Source: Bacteroidota bacterium | Lineage (GTDB): Bacteria > Bacteroidota > Bacteroidia > Bacteroidales > UBA1556 | Direction: 5' to 3' | NCBI GenBank assembly: GCA_003973505.1 | Contig: QNXT01000268.1 | Coordinates: 1-6,193 of the forward strand | DNA: 6,193 bases | Part shown: positions 6,083 through 6,193 of the stretch, in pieces | How positions within the stretch are numbered: position 1 is the stretch's first letter | Layout: every line of letters starts with the position of its first letter | Position numbers and translations under genes: made by a program | The notes under the pieces: model-generated | Told to the model about the DNA's origin: nothing | The model's database searches: none | Seen by the model: the letters and a program-made list of their open reading frames with translations, nothing else

Positions 6083-6180
6083 AAAGTCAATAGCAGACCA
6101 GATTTGCTGCTAAATATCACGAAGGAATAGCGGGCTATTTCGAGTGGTATTTAGTGCGAAGATGGTTTGCTATTGACTTT
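6083..6180 (+). repeat. 98-nt imperfect inverted repeat forming one long hairpin, candidate small RNA or mobile hairpin element
   Basis: The whole stretch folds on itself. From the base up: 13 perfect pairs (6083-6095 with 6168-6180), 5 pairs, a GA/GA internal loop, 5 pairs, a small 2x1 loop, 11 pairs (6110-6120 with 6144-6154), a GAA/GA loop, 7 pairs (6124-6130 with 6135-6141) and a CGGG tetraloop. This is about 41 pairs in 98 bases. Four of them are G.T on the + strand (6096/6167, 6105/6158, 6117/6147, 6125/6140). They would be A.C mismatches in a minus-strand RNA, so the fold favours the + strand. A T6 tract (6178-6183) starts at the 3' foot, as at the end of an intrinsic terminator or a small RNA. 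No gene in the window runs into it on the + strand. It may be a stand-alone RNA, a repeat-type hairpin, or part of an element beyond the edge. Confidence 0.75.
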
Positions 6181-6193
6181 TTTATATAAATTT

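Noticed and set aside
6083..6180. Integron attC site
   Set aside because: The hairpin lacks the RYYYAAC and GTRRRY-type core sites at its ends, and no gene-cassette layout or integrase is seen.
6083..6180. Retron msr-msd
   Set aside because: A long hairpin alone is not enough: no reverse transcriptase gene and no separate msr stems or a1/a2 repeats are visible in the window.

Overview
The window looks like a low-GC chromosome segment from the phylum Bacteroidota. Three perfect matches to the Bacteroidota -7 promoter consensus (TAnnTTTG) sit upstream of genes. The start codons are preceded by A/T-rich sequence rather than Shine-Dalgarno motifs. The proteins include a small signal-peptide beta-barrel candidate typical of the group. 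I cannot place it below phylum level.

Left part (1-1953): the 3' end of an RND/MMPL-type membrane transporter is followed with no gap by a periplasmic LolA-like protein (PF17131-type). The two form a translationally linked pair that probably handles lipid or lipoprotein traffic at the envelope. A small outer-membrane beta-barrel candidate converges on the pair from the minus strand.

Middle part (1954-3668): a 195-base divergent promoter region separates the barrel gene from aspA (aspartate ammonia-lyase), which is complete with all family signatures. A 17-base palindrome lies 52 bases upstream of the aspA -7 element. A strong hairpin with T tracts on both sides ends aspA, and probably also the gene that converges on it.

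Right part (3669-6193): three minus-strand genes of unknown role. The membrane-anchored protein with a PD-(D/E)XK nuclease-like core and the 78-aa DUF4177-like small protein probably form one unit, read from a TACCTTTG promoter and closed by a 13-bp terminator. The third gene, an unrecognised 380-aa protein, has its own promoter and an unusually long leader of about 160 bases. That leader folds on paper into a three-way junction followed by a very GC-rich palindrome.

At the right edge lies a 98-nt, almost fully paired hairpin. Its G.U pairs, tandem G.A mismatches and trailing T6 all point to the + strand. The two RNA-like structures (4886-4976 minus, 6083-6180 plus) are the parts least explained by ordinary annotation. 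No transposase, integrase, CRISPR array, tRNA or rRNA was seen.
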